From contig UEHQ01000027.1 in the NCBI GenBank assembly GCA_900489925.1, forward strand, positions 22,299 to 86,298: a DNA stretch of 64,000 nt, in the 5' to 3' direction. Below the pieces are notes generated by a model, which searched no databases, was not told where the DNA came from, and saw only the letters and a list, made by a program, of their open reading frames with translations. Source of the DNA: Hyphomicrobiales bacterium. Its GTDB lineage: Bacteria > Pseudomonadota > Alphaproteobacteria > Rhizobiales > Rhizobiaceae. The position numbers and the translations under genes are program-made. Position 1 is the stretch's first letter. Every line of letters begins with the position of its first letter. Below, in pieces: positions 26,299 through 34,776 of the stretch.

Positions 26299-26356
26299 TC
26301 AGGTTGGGACAAAAATTCGATCTCGTCAACAGAAATCCCGCAAAAAGTTGGGTGTA

Positions 26357-26371
26357 TGAAATTAATTTTCA
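26357..26371. promoter_or_regulatory. Palindromic RpiR-type operator before the transporter operon
   Basis: TGAAA-TTAAT-TTTCA has perfect five-base arms and the 15-base size known for RpiR-family sites (HexR sites have the form TGTAA..TTACA). It is the best match among four related sites in the two control regions of this cluster. Confidence 0.55.
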
Positions 26372-26534
26372 TAGCCACTTGTTTTGACGGGTTTTCGATT
26401 TTCACGGCGGAACAGCTGGCGGATGCGGCATCCGCAACCGCCAGCGCGCTTCGAGGAAAGCGCGCGTGACAGCTGTGAAAAGCCGTCCGTTACCTCCTGA
26501 TTTCCCCTGAAAATGCGGGAGAAACCGTCAAATC

Positions 26535-28673
26535 CTACTGGTTTCGCCTCTTACCCTCAAGCAGATCAAGAACCGAGTTGGCCGCTTCGAGCACGTTCGT
26601 TCCCGGCCCGAAAACGGCGGCGACTCCGTGGTCTGTGAGGAACTGATAATCCTGGCGCGGGATGACCCCGCCGACGACCACGATAATATCATCCGCACCC
26701 TGCGCCTTGAGCGCTGCGATCAGCTGCGGTGCGAGGGTCTTGTGGCCCGCCGCCAGTGAAGACATCCCCACAACATGCACCCGGCTGGCCACTGCAAGAT
26801 CGGCGGCTTCCTGCGGGGTCTGGAAGAGGGGGCCCGCGAGCACGTCAAAGCCGATGTCGCCGAACGCCGAGGCGATGACCTTTGCGCCACGGTCATGGCC
26901 ATCCTGGCCAAGCTTGGCGACCATGATCTTGGGCTTGTGGCCTAGGCTCTTGCTGACGGCGGACATCCGCCCCTTCAGGGTCGCGAGCTCCGGTTCGTCG
27001 CGATAAGCGTCGCCGTAGACATCCTTGATGACCTCGGGCGTTGCGGCATGGTCACCGAATGCCCGGCGCATGGCATCGGAAATCTCGCCAACTGTCGCTC
27101 GGGCACGGGCCGCATCGACCGCAGCCTCTAGCAGGTTGCCTTTGCCCGTCCGCGCCACGTCGAAAAGCGTTTCGAGGGTTTCGCGCACCCGCGCACCGTC
27201 GCGACGACGCCGAGTGTCCTCGAGCCGCTTGATCTGGGCAGCACGCACGGCGCTGTTGTCGATCTCAAGAATGTCGATCGGCTTTTCGTCTTCCAGCCGG
27301 TACTTGTTGACGCCGACGATGACTTCGTCGCCCTTGTCCACGGCGGCTTGGCGCCGTGTCGCGGCCTCCTCGATCAGCCGTTTCGGCAACCCTTCGTTTA
27401 CCGCCTTCGTCATGCCGCCCAGCGCCTCGACCTCCTCGATCAGCGCCCAAGCCTTGTTCGCGAGCTCATCGGTGAGGCTTTCGACATAGTAAGACCCGGC
27501 CAGCGGATCGACGACATTGGTCACACCGGTTTCGTGCTGCAGGATCAACTGGGTATTGCGAGCAATGCGCGCGGAAAATTCCGTCGGCAACGCGATCGCC
27601 TCATCGAAGGAATTCGTATGCAGCGACTGCGTGCCGCCAAGGACGGCCGACATCGCCTCGAATGCGGTGCGGATGATGTTGTTGTAGGGATCCTGCTCCT
27701 GCAGGGACACGCCGGATGTCTGACAATGCGTCCGCAACATCAGCGACGATGCCTTCTTCGGCTGGAACTCCTGCATGATGCGCGTCCACAGCAACCGAGC
27801 CGCCCGCAGCTTCGCGGCCTCCATGAAGAAATTCATGCCAATGGCAAAGAAGAAGGAGAGGCGCCCTGCGAAATCGTCGACGTTCAAGCCCTTGGCAATG
27901 GCGGCGCGCACGTACTCGCGTCCGTCGGCAAGCGTGAAGGCAAGCTCCTGTACCAGCGTCGCGCCGGCTTCCTGCATGTGATAGCCGGAGATCGAGATCG
28001 AGTTGAACTTCGGCATTTCCTTTGCAGTGTACTCGATGATGTCGGCAACGATCCGCATCGATGGTTCGGGCGGGTAGATATAGGTGTTACGGACCATGAA
28101 CTCCTTGAGGATGTCGTTCTGGATCGTCCCCGACAGTGCCGCTCGCGATACGCACTGTTCCTCACCAGCTACGATGAAGTTCGCGAGAATCGGAATGACC
28201 GCACCGTTCATGGTCATTGAGACCGAAATCTTGTCGAGCGGAATGCCGTCGAACAGGATCTTCATGTCCTCGACACTGTCGATCGCCACGCCCGCCTTGC
28301 CGACATCGCCTTCCACGCGGGGATGGTCGCTGTCATAGCCGCGATGGGTGGCCAGATCGAAGGCGACGGAAACACCCTGCTGACCGGCCGCGAGTGCCTT
28401 GCGATAGAATGCGTTGGATGCCTCGGCTGTCGAAAAGCCGGCATATTGCCGGATGGTCCACGGTCGACCGGTATACATCGTCGCGCGCGGCCCGCGGGTG
28501 AACGGCGCAAGCCCGGGAAGGGATCCGAGATGGTCGGCCCCCTCGATATCCTGCTCGGTGTAGAGCGGCTTGACGTCGATGCCTTCTGGCGTATGCCAGA
28601 CGAGCGTTTCAGGCGAAGCACGAAGCTCCCTCTCGGCAAGATCCTGCCAATCGCCAAGCGTCTTCTTCGTCAT
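26535..28673 (-). CDS. scpA: Methylmalonyl-CoA mutase, single-chain form
   Basis: A 712-residue B12-dependent enzyme converting methylmalonyl-CoA and succinyl-CoA into each other, which links propionate and branched-chain amino acid breakdown to the TCA cycle. Substrate-domain motifs are GPRATMYTGRPWTIRQYAGFST and VSVAFDLATHRGYDSDHPRV. The C-terminal cobalamin domain has D591 and H593 in DGHDRG, the lower ligand, followed by GSxL-like and GG segments. GGAGG six bases before ATG 28673 rejects an in-frame start ten codons upstream. No second subunit, chaperone (meaB) or epimerase gene is adjacent. S. meliloti calls the equivalent gene bhbA. Confidence 0.95.
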   Translation of the reverse strand: MTKKTLGDWQDLAERELRASPETLVWHTPEGIDVKPLYTEQDIEGADHLGSLPGLAPFTRGPRATMYTGRPWTIRQYAGFSTAEASNAFYRKALAAGQQGVSVAFDLATHRGYDSDHPRVEGDVGKAGVAIDSVEDMKILFDGIPLDKISVSMTMNGAVIPILANFIVAGEEQCVSRAALSGTIQNDILKEFMVRNTYIYPPEPSMRIVADIIEYTAKEMPKFNSISISGYHMQEAGATLVQELAFTLADGREYVRAAIAKGLNVDDFAGRLSFFFAIGMNFFMEAAKLRAARLLWTRIMQEFQPKKASSLMLRTHCQTSGVSLQEQDPYNNIIRTAFEAMSAVLGGTQSLHTNSFDEAIALPTEFSARIARNTQLILQHETGVTNVVDPLAGSYYVESLTDELANKAWALIEEVEALGGMTKAVNEGLPKRLIEEAATRRQAAVDKGDEVIVGVNKYRLEDEKPIDILEIDNSAVRAAQIKRLEDTRRRRDGARVRETLETLFDVARTGKGNLLEAAVDAARARATVGEISDAMRRAFGDHAATPEVIKDVYGDAYRDEPELATLKGRMSAVSKSLGHKPKIMVAKLGQDGHDRGAKVIASAFGDIGFDVLAGPLFQTPQEAADLAVASRVHVVGMSSLAAGHKTLAPQLIAALKAQGADDIIVVVGGVIPRQDYQFLTDHGVAAVFGPGTNVLEAANSVLDLLEGKRRNQ

Positions 28674-28793
28674 ACCAATCCTCCGGCATTCTACTTTTGC
28701 CACACGCTATCACCTTAACGGCGTGTGGCGCGATAGAGCCTTAGGACTATTTATTGAGGAAATTCTTGCCGGCAATAATCCGCCGTCAGCGCG

Positions 28794-29354
28794 TCATTCA
28801 GCCGCGGCGAGAACCCGGTTCTTGCTGGGAAAGAATGCGGACAGCTCGCCCACGACCTCGCCAATGCGGCCGGCCAACGGCTCGGAAGCGACCTTATAGT
28901 CGGTAAAATCGCGATCCGACGCGTAAACGGCAGTCGGCAACGTATGGGCCATGAAGAAGCCGAACAGCGGGCGCAGCTGGTGCTCCACCATAAGGGCATG
29001 GCGATCGCCACCACCGGTCGCAGTGATAACAATCGGCTTGGCCCGCAGCTCATGCGGATCGATAAGGTCGATCAGATGCTTGAACAGACCGGGATAGGAC
29101 CCCTTGTAGGTCGGCGATCCAATGATCAGCGCATCGGCGCTGACGATGTCGTCGATCACGCGCTTGGCTGTGTCATCGAGATCCTTGCGCCACTGGGCCT
29201 GGCCGAGTGAAGGGCCGACATCCGTCAGATCGTAGATCGTCTGTGCAAAACCATATTGGCCGCTCGCCAGATCCGCGACGTGGCTAACCAGCGCATATGT
29301 CTTCGAAGGACGGTTGAAGCTTCCCGCGAGACCAACGAGTTTGGGACCAGGCAT
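28794..29354 (-). CDS. NADPH-dependent FMN reductase family protein (MsuE-like)
   Basis: A 186-residue flavodoxin-fold reductase. The flavin phosphate loop is GLAGSFNRPSKTYAL near residue 8. SADALIIGSPTYKGSYPGLFKHLIDLI is the second flavin contact, and ITATGGGDRHALMVEHQLRPLFGFF completes the family signature. Relatives supply FMNH2 to sulfonate monooxygenases, but no sulfonate gene is nearby, so its partner is unknown. AAAGGA six bases before ATG 29354 sets the start; an upstream ATG at 29402 is less well placed. Confidence 0.85.
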   Translation of the reverse strand: MPGPKLVGLAGSFNRPSKTYALVSHVADLASGQYGFAQTIYDLTDVGPSLGQAQWRKDLDDTAKRVIDDIVSADALIIGSPTYKGSYPGLFKHLIDLIDPHELRAKPIVITATGGGDRHALMVEHQLRPLFGFFMAHTLPTAVYASDRDFTDYKVASEPLAGRIGEVVGELSAFFPSKNRVLAAAE

Positions 29355-29505
29355 TCGATTTCCTTTCGTACATACCGCCAAGGTTTCGGCAATATTGTCC
29401 ATATTTTTTATAGACTAAAGGTATATCCTTGCCGATTTTGCCGAGTGCTGAAAAATCGGTGCTCTTACGGCGCGCAAATCGCGACCGAACAATTGCCCCA
29501 ATCGC

Positions 29506-29973
29506 CTAGCCCTTGCGCCCCTTGGAGCGCGCTGCCAATACGTTCTTGATCGAAAAGCTCGAATGGATCCGAAGCACTCCGGGGAGGGTGGACAGTATCT
29601 CCTTGTGGATCCGCTCGAATTCACCGGCGGTCGCCACCTCCACGCGAAGCAGATAGTCCGAGCCACCCGTCATCAGAAAGCACTCCTGAATCTCCGGGTG
29701 ACGCCTGACTGCTGCCTCGAACCGATTGAGGTAGTCCTCGGTCTGCCGTTCCAGGGTGATGTTGATGATAACGGCAATCGAATTTTCACCAGCCGCGCTA
29801 TCGACCAGGGCGGTATAGCCGCGAATGACGCCATCGTTTTCGAGAATGTGAATCCGCCGCAGGCAGGCGGAAGGCGACAGTCCGACCTCGGCCGCGAGCT
29901 TGGCGTTGGTCATGCGCGCATTGAGTCGCAAAAGCCGGATGATATTGCGGTCGATCGCGTCCAGGGCGGCCAT
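29506..29973 (-). CDS. Lrp/AsnC-family regulator of the D-alanine genes
   Basis: A 155-residue Lrp-type regulator. The helix-turn-helix covers MAALDAIDRNIIRLLRLNAR, then NAKLAAEVGLSPSACLRRIHILENDGVI. The effector-binding RAM domain covers residues 65-145 (IAVIINITLERQ, then ECFLMTGGSDYLLRVEV). It is divergent from the alanine racemase and D-amino acid dehydrogenase genes, so it is most likely their alanine-responsive regulator (DadR-like). ATG 29973 is where the family begins; a long upstream extension covers the control region and is not credible. Confidence 0.9.
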   Translation of the reverse strand: MAALDAIDRNIIRLLRLNARMTNAKLAAEVGLSPSACLRRIHILENDGVIRGYTALVDSAAGENSIAVIINITLERQTEDYLNRFEAAVRRHPEIQECFLMTGGSDYLLRVEVATAGEFERIHKEILSTLPGVLRIHSSFSIKNVLAARSKGRKG

Positions 29974-30022
29974 GAATTTTCTTTCATTCTTCAGATAATA
30001 ATTCTGATAATCATCTTGTATT

Positions 30023-30055
30023 AGAATTTTCAAGCACAAATCCGTGAGAAATTCT
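30023..30055. promoter_or_regulatory. AT-rich control region between the Lrp regulator and the racemase gene
   Basis: AGAATTT (30023-30029) and AAATTCT (30049-30055) form a seven-base inverted repeat in an AT-rich stretch. GATAATAATTCTGATAATC nearby (29994-30012) holds a short direct repeat of CTGATAAT type. Such degenerate AT-rich sites suit Lrp binding, but no single operator is certain. Confidence 0.35.
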
Positions 30056-30102
30056 CCGATTGTTTCAATACCTTTGCGGTAGAAATTGTGGGAGCATTGG
30101 CA

Positions 30103-31272
30103 ATGGACGGTGGGGTTTGGAGTTCGTCGAACAGGGATCAATCGGATCTCCGGGGAGCGTCCGGCCGTTTGATCATCGATCTGGCCGCCATCCGGCAGAA
30201 TTACCTGCAGCTTTCAGAGCAGCTGGCACCGGTGAAAGCCGGAGCCGTCGTCAAGGCGGATGCCTACGGGCTTGGCGCTGACCGCGTCGTCCCGGTTCTT
30301 TATTCCGCTGGCTGCCGCGACTTCTTCGTTGCTCACGTCGGCGAGGCGCTGAAGATAAGGCCGCGTCTTGCAAGTGACGCCAGGATATTCGTGCTGAACG
30401 GTCTGCAGCCGGGCAGCGAGAACGCGTGTGCGGAGGCCAATGTCATCCCGGTCGCGAACTCTCCCGAGCAGCTGGAGCGCTGGGCATTGGTCGCGCGCAA
30501 TCGCGGCAAGAAGCTGCCGGTCATCCTTCAGTTCGACACCGGCATGTCGCGGCTTGGAATGTCGGCCGACGACAGTGCGCTGCTTGCGCGCGAACCGAAC
30601 CGACTAAGCGATGTCGACGTCCTGTTCATAATGAGCCACCTCGCTTCGGCCGATGAGGCCGACAGCGAGCAGAACGGCGAGCAACTGGCTGCCATGCAGA
30701 CCGTATCGTCACAATTTCCAGGCACCGCGGTGTGCTTTGCCAACTCCGGCGGCATTTTCCTCGGTGCGGATTACCACGCGGGCTTGGCACGTCCAGGTAT
30801 TGCTCTTTATGGCGGGGCGCCGACAAGCGGTGCAGCCAATCCGATGCATGCGGCCGTGAGGCTGGACGTCAGCGTCATCCAGACGCGGACCGTGCCGGCT
30901 GGGACCCGCATAGGCTACGGCGGCGTCCATGTTGCGGAAACCGAAATGCGCCTTGCAACGATCGCCGCCGGCTATGCGGACGGTCTGCCACGCAGCCTCA
31001 GCGACCGCGGCGCGGCCTTTTACGGCGCGACGCGTCTTCCCATCGTCGGACGCGTTTCGATGGACAGCATGACCATCGACGTGACGGCTCTGCCGCCCGG
31101 CACGTTGACGCTCGGCAGCTTTGTCGAGATTATCGGCGAGCATCAGACGCTTGAAGATGTCGCGGACGACGCCGGAACCATTTCATACGAAATCCTGACA
31201 AGCCTCGGCCAGCGCTACCAGCGCGAATACCGGGGCCTCACTCAGCCGCAATCCATACAGCAGAGAGCATAA
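30103..31272 (+). CDS. dadX: Alanine racemase, catabolic type
   Basis: A 389-residue PLP enzyme that converts L-alanine to D-alanine for oxidation by the next gene product. The PLP lysine is K51 in AVVKADAYGLG. The second catalytic residue is the tyrosine in TRIGYGG, and VSMDSMTIDVT is the C-terminal substrate motif. The N-terminus has about 20 extra residues before SGRLIIDL. GTG 30088 and ATG 30103 are both possible; GGGAG before the latter favours it. It overlaps dadA by one base (TAATG), and an Lrp gene lies divergently, so a catabolic role is likely. Confidence 0.92.
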   Translation: MDGGVWSSSNRDQSDLRGASGRLIIDLAAIRQNYLQLSEQLAPVKAGAVVKADAYGLGADRVVPVLYSAGCRDFFVAHVGEALKIRPRLASDARIFVLNGLQPGSENACAEANVIPVANSPEQLERWALVARNRGKKLPVILQFDTGMSRLGMSADDSALLAREPNRLSDVDVLFIMSHLASADEADSEQNGEQLAAMQTVSSQFPGTAVCFANSGGIFLGADYHAGLARPGIALYGGAPTSGAANPMHAAVRLDVSVIQTRTVPAGTRIGYGGVHVAETEMRLATIAAGYADGLPRSLSDRGAAFYGATRLPIVGRVSMDSMTIDVTALPPGTLTLGSFVEIIGEHQTLEDVADDAGTISYEILTSLGQRYQREYRGLTQPQSIQQRA

Positions 31273-32531
31273 TGAAAATCACCATTCTCGGCGCCGGCGT
31301 CATCGGCGTCACATCGGCCTATTATCTCGCCAGGGCTGGACACGAGGTAACCGTCCTCGACCGGCAGACCGGCCCCGCTCTCGAAACCAGCTTCGCCAAT
31401 GCGGGCGAGATTTCGCCAGGCTACGCGTCGCCCTGGGCCGCGCCCGGCATTCCGCAAAAGGCGGTCAAATGGCTGTTCATGAAGCACGCCCCGCTGATCA
31501 TCCGGCCGATGGCGGACGCAGCCACCTGGCGTTGGATGATGGCGATGCTCGCCAATTGCACGGCTGCCCGCTACGCCGTCAACAAGAGCCGGATGGTGCG
31601 GCTTGCCGAGTACAGCCGCGATTGCCTGATCGCCCTGCGCGAGGAGACAGGGATCGCCTATGATCACCGGACACAGGGTACGCTGCAGCTGTTTCGGACC
31701 CAAAAGCAGGTCGATGGCGTCGGCAAGGATATCGAGGTTCTCAAGGCGGATGGCGTGCCGTTCGAGGTTCTCGATCCGGCGGGCTGCGTTGCCGTCGAAC
31801 CCGGCCTGGCGCCAGTTCGGGACAAGATCGTGGGCGGCCTTAGGCTGCCGAATGACGAAACCGGCGATTGCTTCAAGTTCACGAACGAATTGCAGGCAAA
31901 GGCGGAAGCGCTCGGCGTCAAGTTCCGGTTCGGTGTCGATATTCGCGGGCTGAAGACGAGCGGCGGCCGCGTGGTTGCAGTCGAGACAGCGGAAGGCGAC
32001 GTCTCCGGCGACGCTTTCGTGGCAGCCCTCGGCAGCTATACACCTGCACTGCTGAAGCCGCTCGGTCTGCGGCTTCCTGTGTACCCGGTAAAAGGCTACT
32101 CGATCACCGTACCGATCGTCGACGAAGCCCGCGCGCCCGTCTCCACGATCATGGATGAGACCTACAAGATCGCGATCACGCGCCTCGGCGACCGTATCCG
32201 CGTCGGCGGGATGGCCGAAATCGCCGGCTTCAGCCGCGATCTGCCGCCCGCTCGCCGCGCCACGCTGGAGCATTCGGTCGAGGATCTGTTCGGTGGTGCC
32301 GGGGATCAGAAAAGGGCGACCTTCTGGTCCGGCCTCAGACCGATGACGCCGGACGGCACACCAGTGATCGGCGCGACCCGCTTCAGCAACCTCTATCTCA
32401 ACTCGGGTCACGGCACGCTTGGCTGGACAATGGCATGCGGGTCGGCAAGCGTTCTTTCGGATCTCATCAGCGGCGTTGCACCGCAGATCGAGATCAAGGA
32501 CCTTGCTCTTAGCCGCTACGCGCAATCCTGA
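31272..32531 (+). CDS. dadA: D-amino acid dehydrogenase
   Basis: A 419-residue FAD enzyme that oxidises D-alanine and other D-amino acids to 2-oxo acids, passing electrons to the respiratory chain. The FAD loop is ILGAGVIGVTSAYYLARAGHEVTVLDRQ-like at residues 4-31. ANAGEISPGYASPWAAPGIP is the DadA-specific segment, YPVKGYSITVP lies in the substrate domain and NSGHGTLGWTMACGSA ends the FAD site. It is translationally coupled to the racemase gene. Together the two convert L-alanine into pyruvate and ammonia. Confidence 0.93.
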   Translation: MKITILGAGVIGVTSAYYLARAGHEVTVLDRQTGPALETSFANAGEISPGYASPWAAPGIPQKAVKWLFMKHAPLIIRPMADAATWRWMMAMLANCTAARYAVNKSRMVRLAEYSRDCLIALREETGIAYDHRTQGTLQLFRTQKQVDGVGKDIEVLKADGVPFEVLDPAGCVAVEPGLAPVRDKIVGGLRLPNDETGDCFKFTNELQAKAEALGVKFRFGVDIRGLKTSGGRVVAVETAEGDVSGDAFVAALGSYTPALLKPLGLRLPVYPVKGYSITVPIVDEARAPVSTIMDETYKIAITRLGDRIRVGGMAEIAGFSRDLPPARRATLEHSVEDLFGGAGDQKRATFWSGLRPMTPDGTPVIGATRFSNLYLNSGHGTLGWTMACGSASVLSDLISGVAPQIEIKDLALSRYAQS

Positions 32532-32651
32532 AAGAGCAACGCAGGATTGTTCGAAAGGCGATCTTGAATCTTTTGCACGCACAGGCACTTGTTTAGGGCG
32601 AATTGAAAGAACAGAGTATTTCTTGATCGCCCTCGCTATGTCGGATGTGCC

Positions 32652-34331
32652 ATGACATTCTTGACTGACCCAGTGATTGCAGTTTTTCTATCGCTCTCGC
32701 TGGGTTATTTCATTGGCCTAGCTAAAATCGGACCGATACGGCTGGGTGGTGTCTGCGGTACCTTGTTCGTTTCCCTGCTGATCGGCCAGCTTGGCGTGAC
32801 TGTCAGCGCTGACCTGAAGAACACGGCATTCGCGCTTTTCATTTTCGCCCTCGGCTTCTCGGCAGGGCCACAGTTCTTCGCGAATATTCGCGGGGGATGG
32901 CGTTTCGGCATCTTCTCCGTCATCGAAGTCGTGACAGCCTTGTTGCTCGTTGCGATCTGCGTTTACGTGTTTGGCTTCGATCCAGGCACGGCGGCAGGTC
33001 TTTTTGCGGGCTCCGCAACTGAATCGGCGGTATTGGGGACGGCTGCCGATGCGATCTCCCGGCTCGATATATCGCCAGAAGGCATCCTGGATCTCCAATC
33101 CAACATGGCGACAGCCTACAGCATCACCTATCTTTTTGGCTTGGTCGCCATCGTCCTGTTCACGACGCAGATCGCCCCCCTCATCCTTCGCAAGAACCTG
33201 AGGGCGGAAGCGCAGGCGCTTGCAGCCTCTCTTGGGTCGGAGGAAGAGGAAGACCTCGAAAGCGGGCTTCCTATTCTCGTCGGGCGCGCCTTCCTTGCAA
33301 CGCCGCTGGCTGGCCAGTCGGTTGGAACCTTCGAGCGCCGCCATGGCTACAGCGTCGTGATCGAGCGAGTGAAGCGCGGCGACGAACTGCTCGAGGCGAC
33401 ATCGGATTTCACGCTTGCAGCCGGCGACATTGCTTTCGTACTCGGCCGGCGTGACGCAGTCATTGCGGCAAAGGACATGCTCGGCGAAGAGGTCCCGGTC
33501 CCCGCCGATGCTGGACCGCCCGTCGCCACGAAGGACGTCGTTCTTTTGCGACGGGATCTCTTCGGACGAAGGATCGAAGAGTTGCGCGGAATTGGCAATA
33601 TCGAAGCACAGAGGGGCATCTTCATCACCCGCATCCGTAGGCTCGGCCACCATGTTCCGGTGCTGCCGAAGACGCGTCTGCAGGAGGGAGACATCATCAC
33701 CCTTCAAGGTTCGGAAGCGCTTCTCAACGGTGCTGCCACGCGGCTCGGCAAGGCGTTACCCTCCACGACCGCCACCGACCTCATGTTCATGGGACTTGGC
33801 ATCGTCGTCGGCCTGCTGGTTGGAAGGCTGGCGTTCAAGACCGGCGCCCTGGAACTGACGCTCGGCGCCGGCGGCGGAGCCCTGATCTCCGGCCTGTTTT
33901 TCGGCTGGCTGAACATGCGCTACCCCAACAGGGCCTATCTTCCACCGCCTGCTGCCGAGTTTGCCAAGGAGTTCGGTCTGGCAACATTCATCGCGGCGAT
34001 CGGCTTGGCGGCGGGGCCCGGCGCCATCGCGCTGATTGCCGAATATGGCCTGATCCTACCCGTTCTCGGCGCGGCAATGTCGTTGACGCCGGCTCTCGTT
34101 TCCTTGTTTGTTGGCTGGAAGCTGATGAAAATCGAGATGCCCATCCTGCTCGGCGTCATTGCAGGTCAGCACTGCAGCACGCCGACCATCAGCGCCCTGG
34201 TCTCGCAGGCCGGCAATGCCACACCTGTTATCGGCTATACGGTGACATATGCGATTTCCAACGTCCTGCTGCCGCTGGTCGGGCCCGTGGTCATCGCACT
34301 CGCCGAAAGCCTTGCACGATCAGCAAACTAG
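32652..34331 (+). CDS. AspT/YidE-family exchanger with two RCK_C domains
   Basis: A 559-residue membrane protein of the aspartate:alanine exchanger family. Two blocks of hydrophobic helices (about 1-180 and 375-559) flank a cytoplasmic region. The first helix block has GTLFVSLLIGQLGV and GFSAGPQFF; the second repeats GLAAGPGAI and the family motif in GVIAGQHCSTPTISALV. The middle holds two TrkA_C-like (RCK_C) domains of about 70 residues each, near 195-275 and 285-365. AspT itself swaps aspartate for alanine. Location 120 bases after dadA on the same strand makes alanine or a related amino acid a plausible substrate here. No convincing ribosome binding site is visible before ATG 32652. Confidence 0.88.
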   Translation: MTFLTDPVIAVFLSLSLGYFIGLAKIGPIRLGGVCGTLFVSLLIGQLGVTVSADLKNTAFALFIFALGFSAGPQFFANIRGGWRFGIFSVIEVVTALLLVAICVYVFGFDPGTAAGLFAGSATESAVLGTAADAISRLDISPEGILDLQSNMATAYSITYLFGLVAIVLFTTQIAPLILRKNLRAEAQALAASLGSEEEEDLESGLPILVGRAFLATPLAGQSVGTFERRHGYSVVIERVKRGDELLEATSDFTLAAGDIAFVLGRRDAVIAAKDMLGEEVPVPADAGPPVATKDVVLLRRDLFGRRIEELRGIGNIEAQRGIFITRIRRLGHHVPVLPKTRLQEGDIITLQGSEALLNGAATRLGKALPSTTATDLMFMGLGIVVGLLVGRLAFKTGALELTLGAGGGALISGLFFGWLNMRYPNRAYLPPPAAEFAKEFGLATFIAAIGLAAGPGAIALIAEYGLILPVLGAAMSLTPALVSLFVGWKLMKIEMPILLGVIAGQHCSTPTISALVSQAGNATPVIGYTVTYAISNVLLPLVGPVVIALAESLARSAN

Positions 34332-34358
34332 CTTCGCCGCGCTGACATTGCGCGTCGC

Positions 34359-34541
34359 CTAGGCCAACAGCGCGTTGATCGCGATGATCGCGAGAAAGGC
34401 GACAACGACCAGCGACGCCCCCCAACCGACGAAACGATTGGCTCTCGTCAGAACCTGCGGCCTGACATCCCGCTTCGGATTGATCTTGTGCCGCCGTTTG
34501 AGGGCAGCCCGGGTCGGGGGTGGTCTCGTTCCTTGAGTCAT
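34359..34541 (-). CDS. Small single-helix membrane protein, unknown
   Basis: A 60-residue protein with a strongly basic first half (TRAALKRRHKINPKRDVRPQVL) and one membrane helix at the C-terminus (ASLVVVAFLAIIAINALLA). GAGG five bases before ATG 34541 supports the start; a much longer upstream frame does not look protein-like. The basic part should stay in the cytoplasm. I do not recognise the family. It lies between the AspT-type gene and the end of the aldehyde oxidase operon. Confidence 0.65.
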   Translation of the reverse strand: MTQGTRPPPTRAALKRRHKINPKRDVRPQVLTRANRFVGWGASLVVVAFLAIIAINALLA

Positions 34542-34776
34542 CGTCGCCTCATTGCCGGCTGGGTCCATCGCCGGAAAGGCCAATCTAGCATAAAAACTGG
34601 TTGTCCGGATGGTGCTGCGCGGGCAAGCGGATCGGTATCCGCGCGCCAAATGTTGGCTTACTCTCGGGTAGCCTAAAGCGCGTGAAAACACCGCCAGATC
34701 CTCGATGCAGTCACGGATGTCACTCGGCCAGATCAGGACGCCAATATCGAGCATCTGAACTTGCTCGTTGCGGCGA

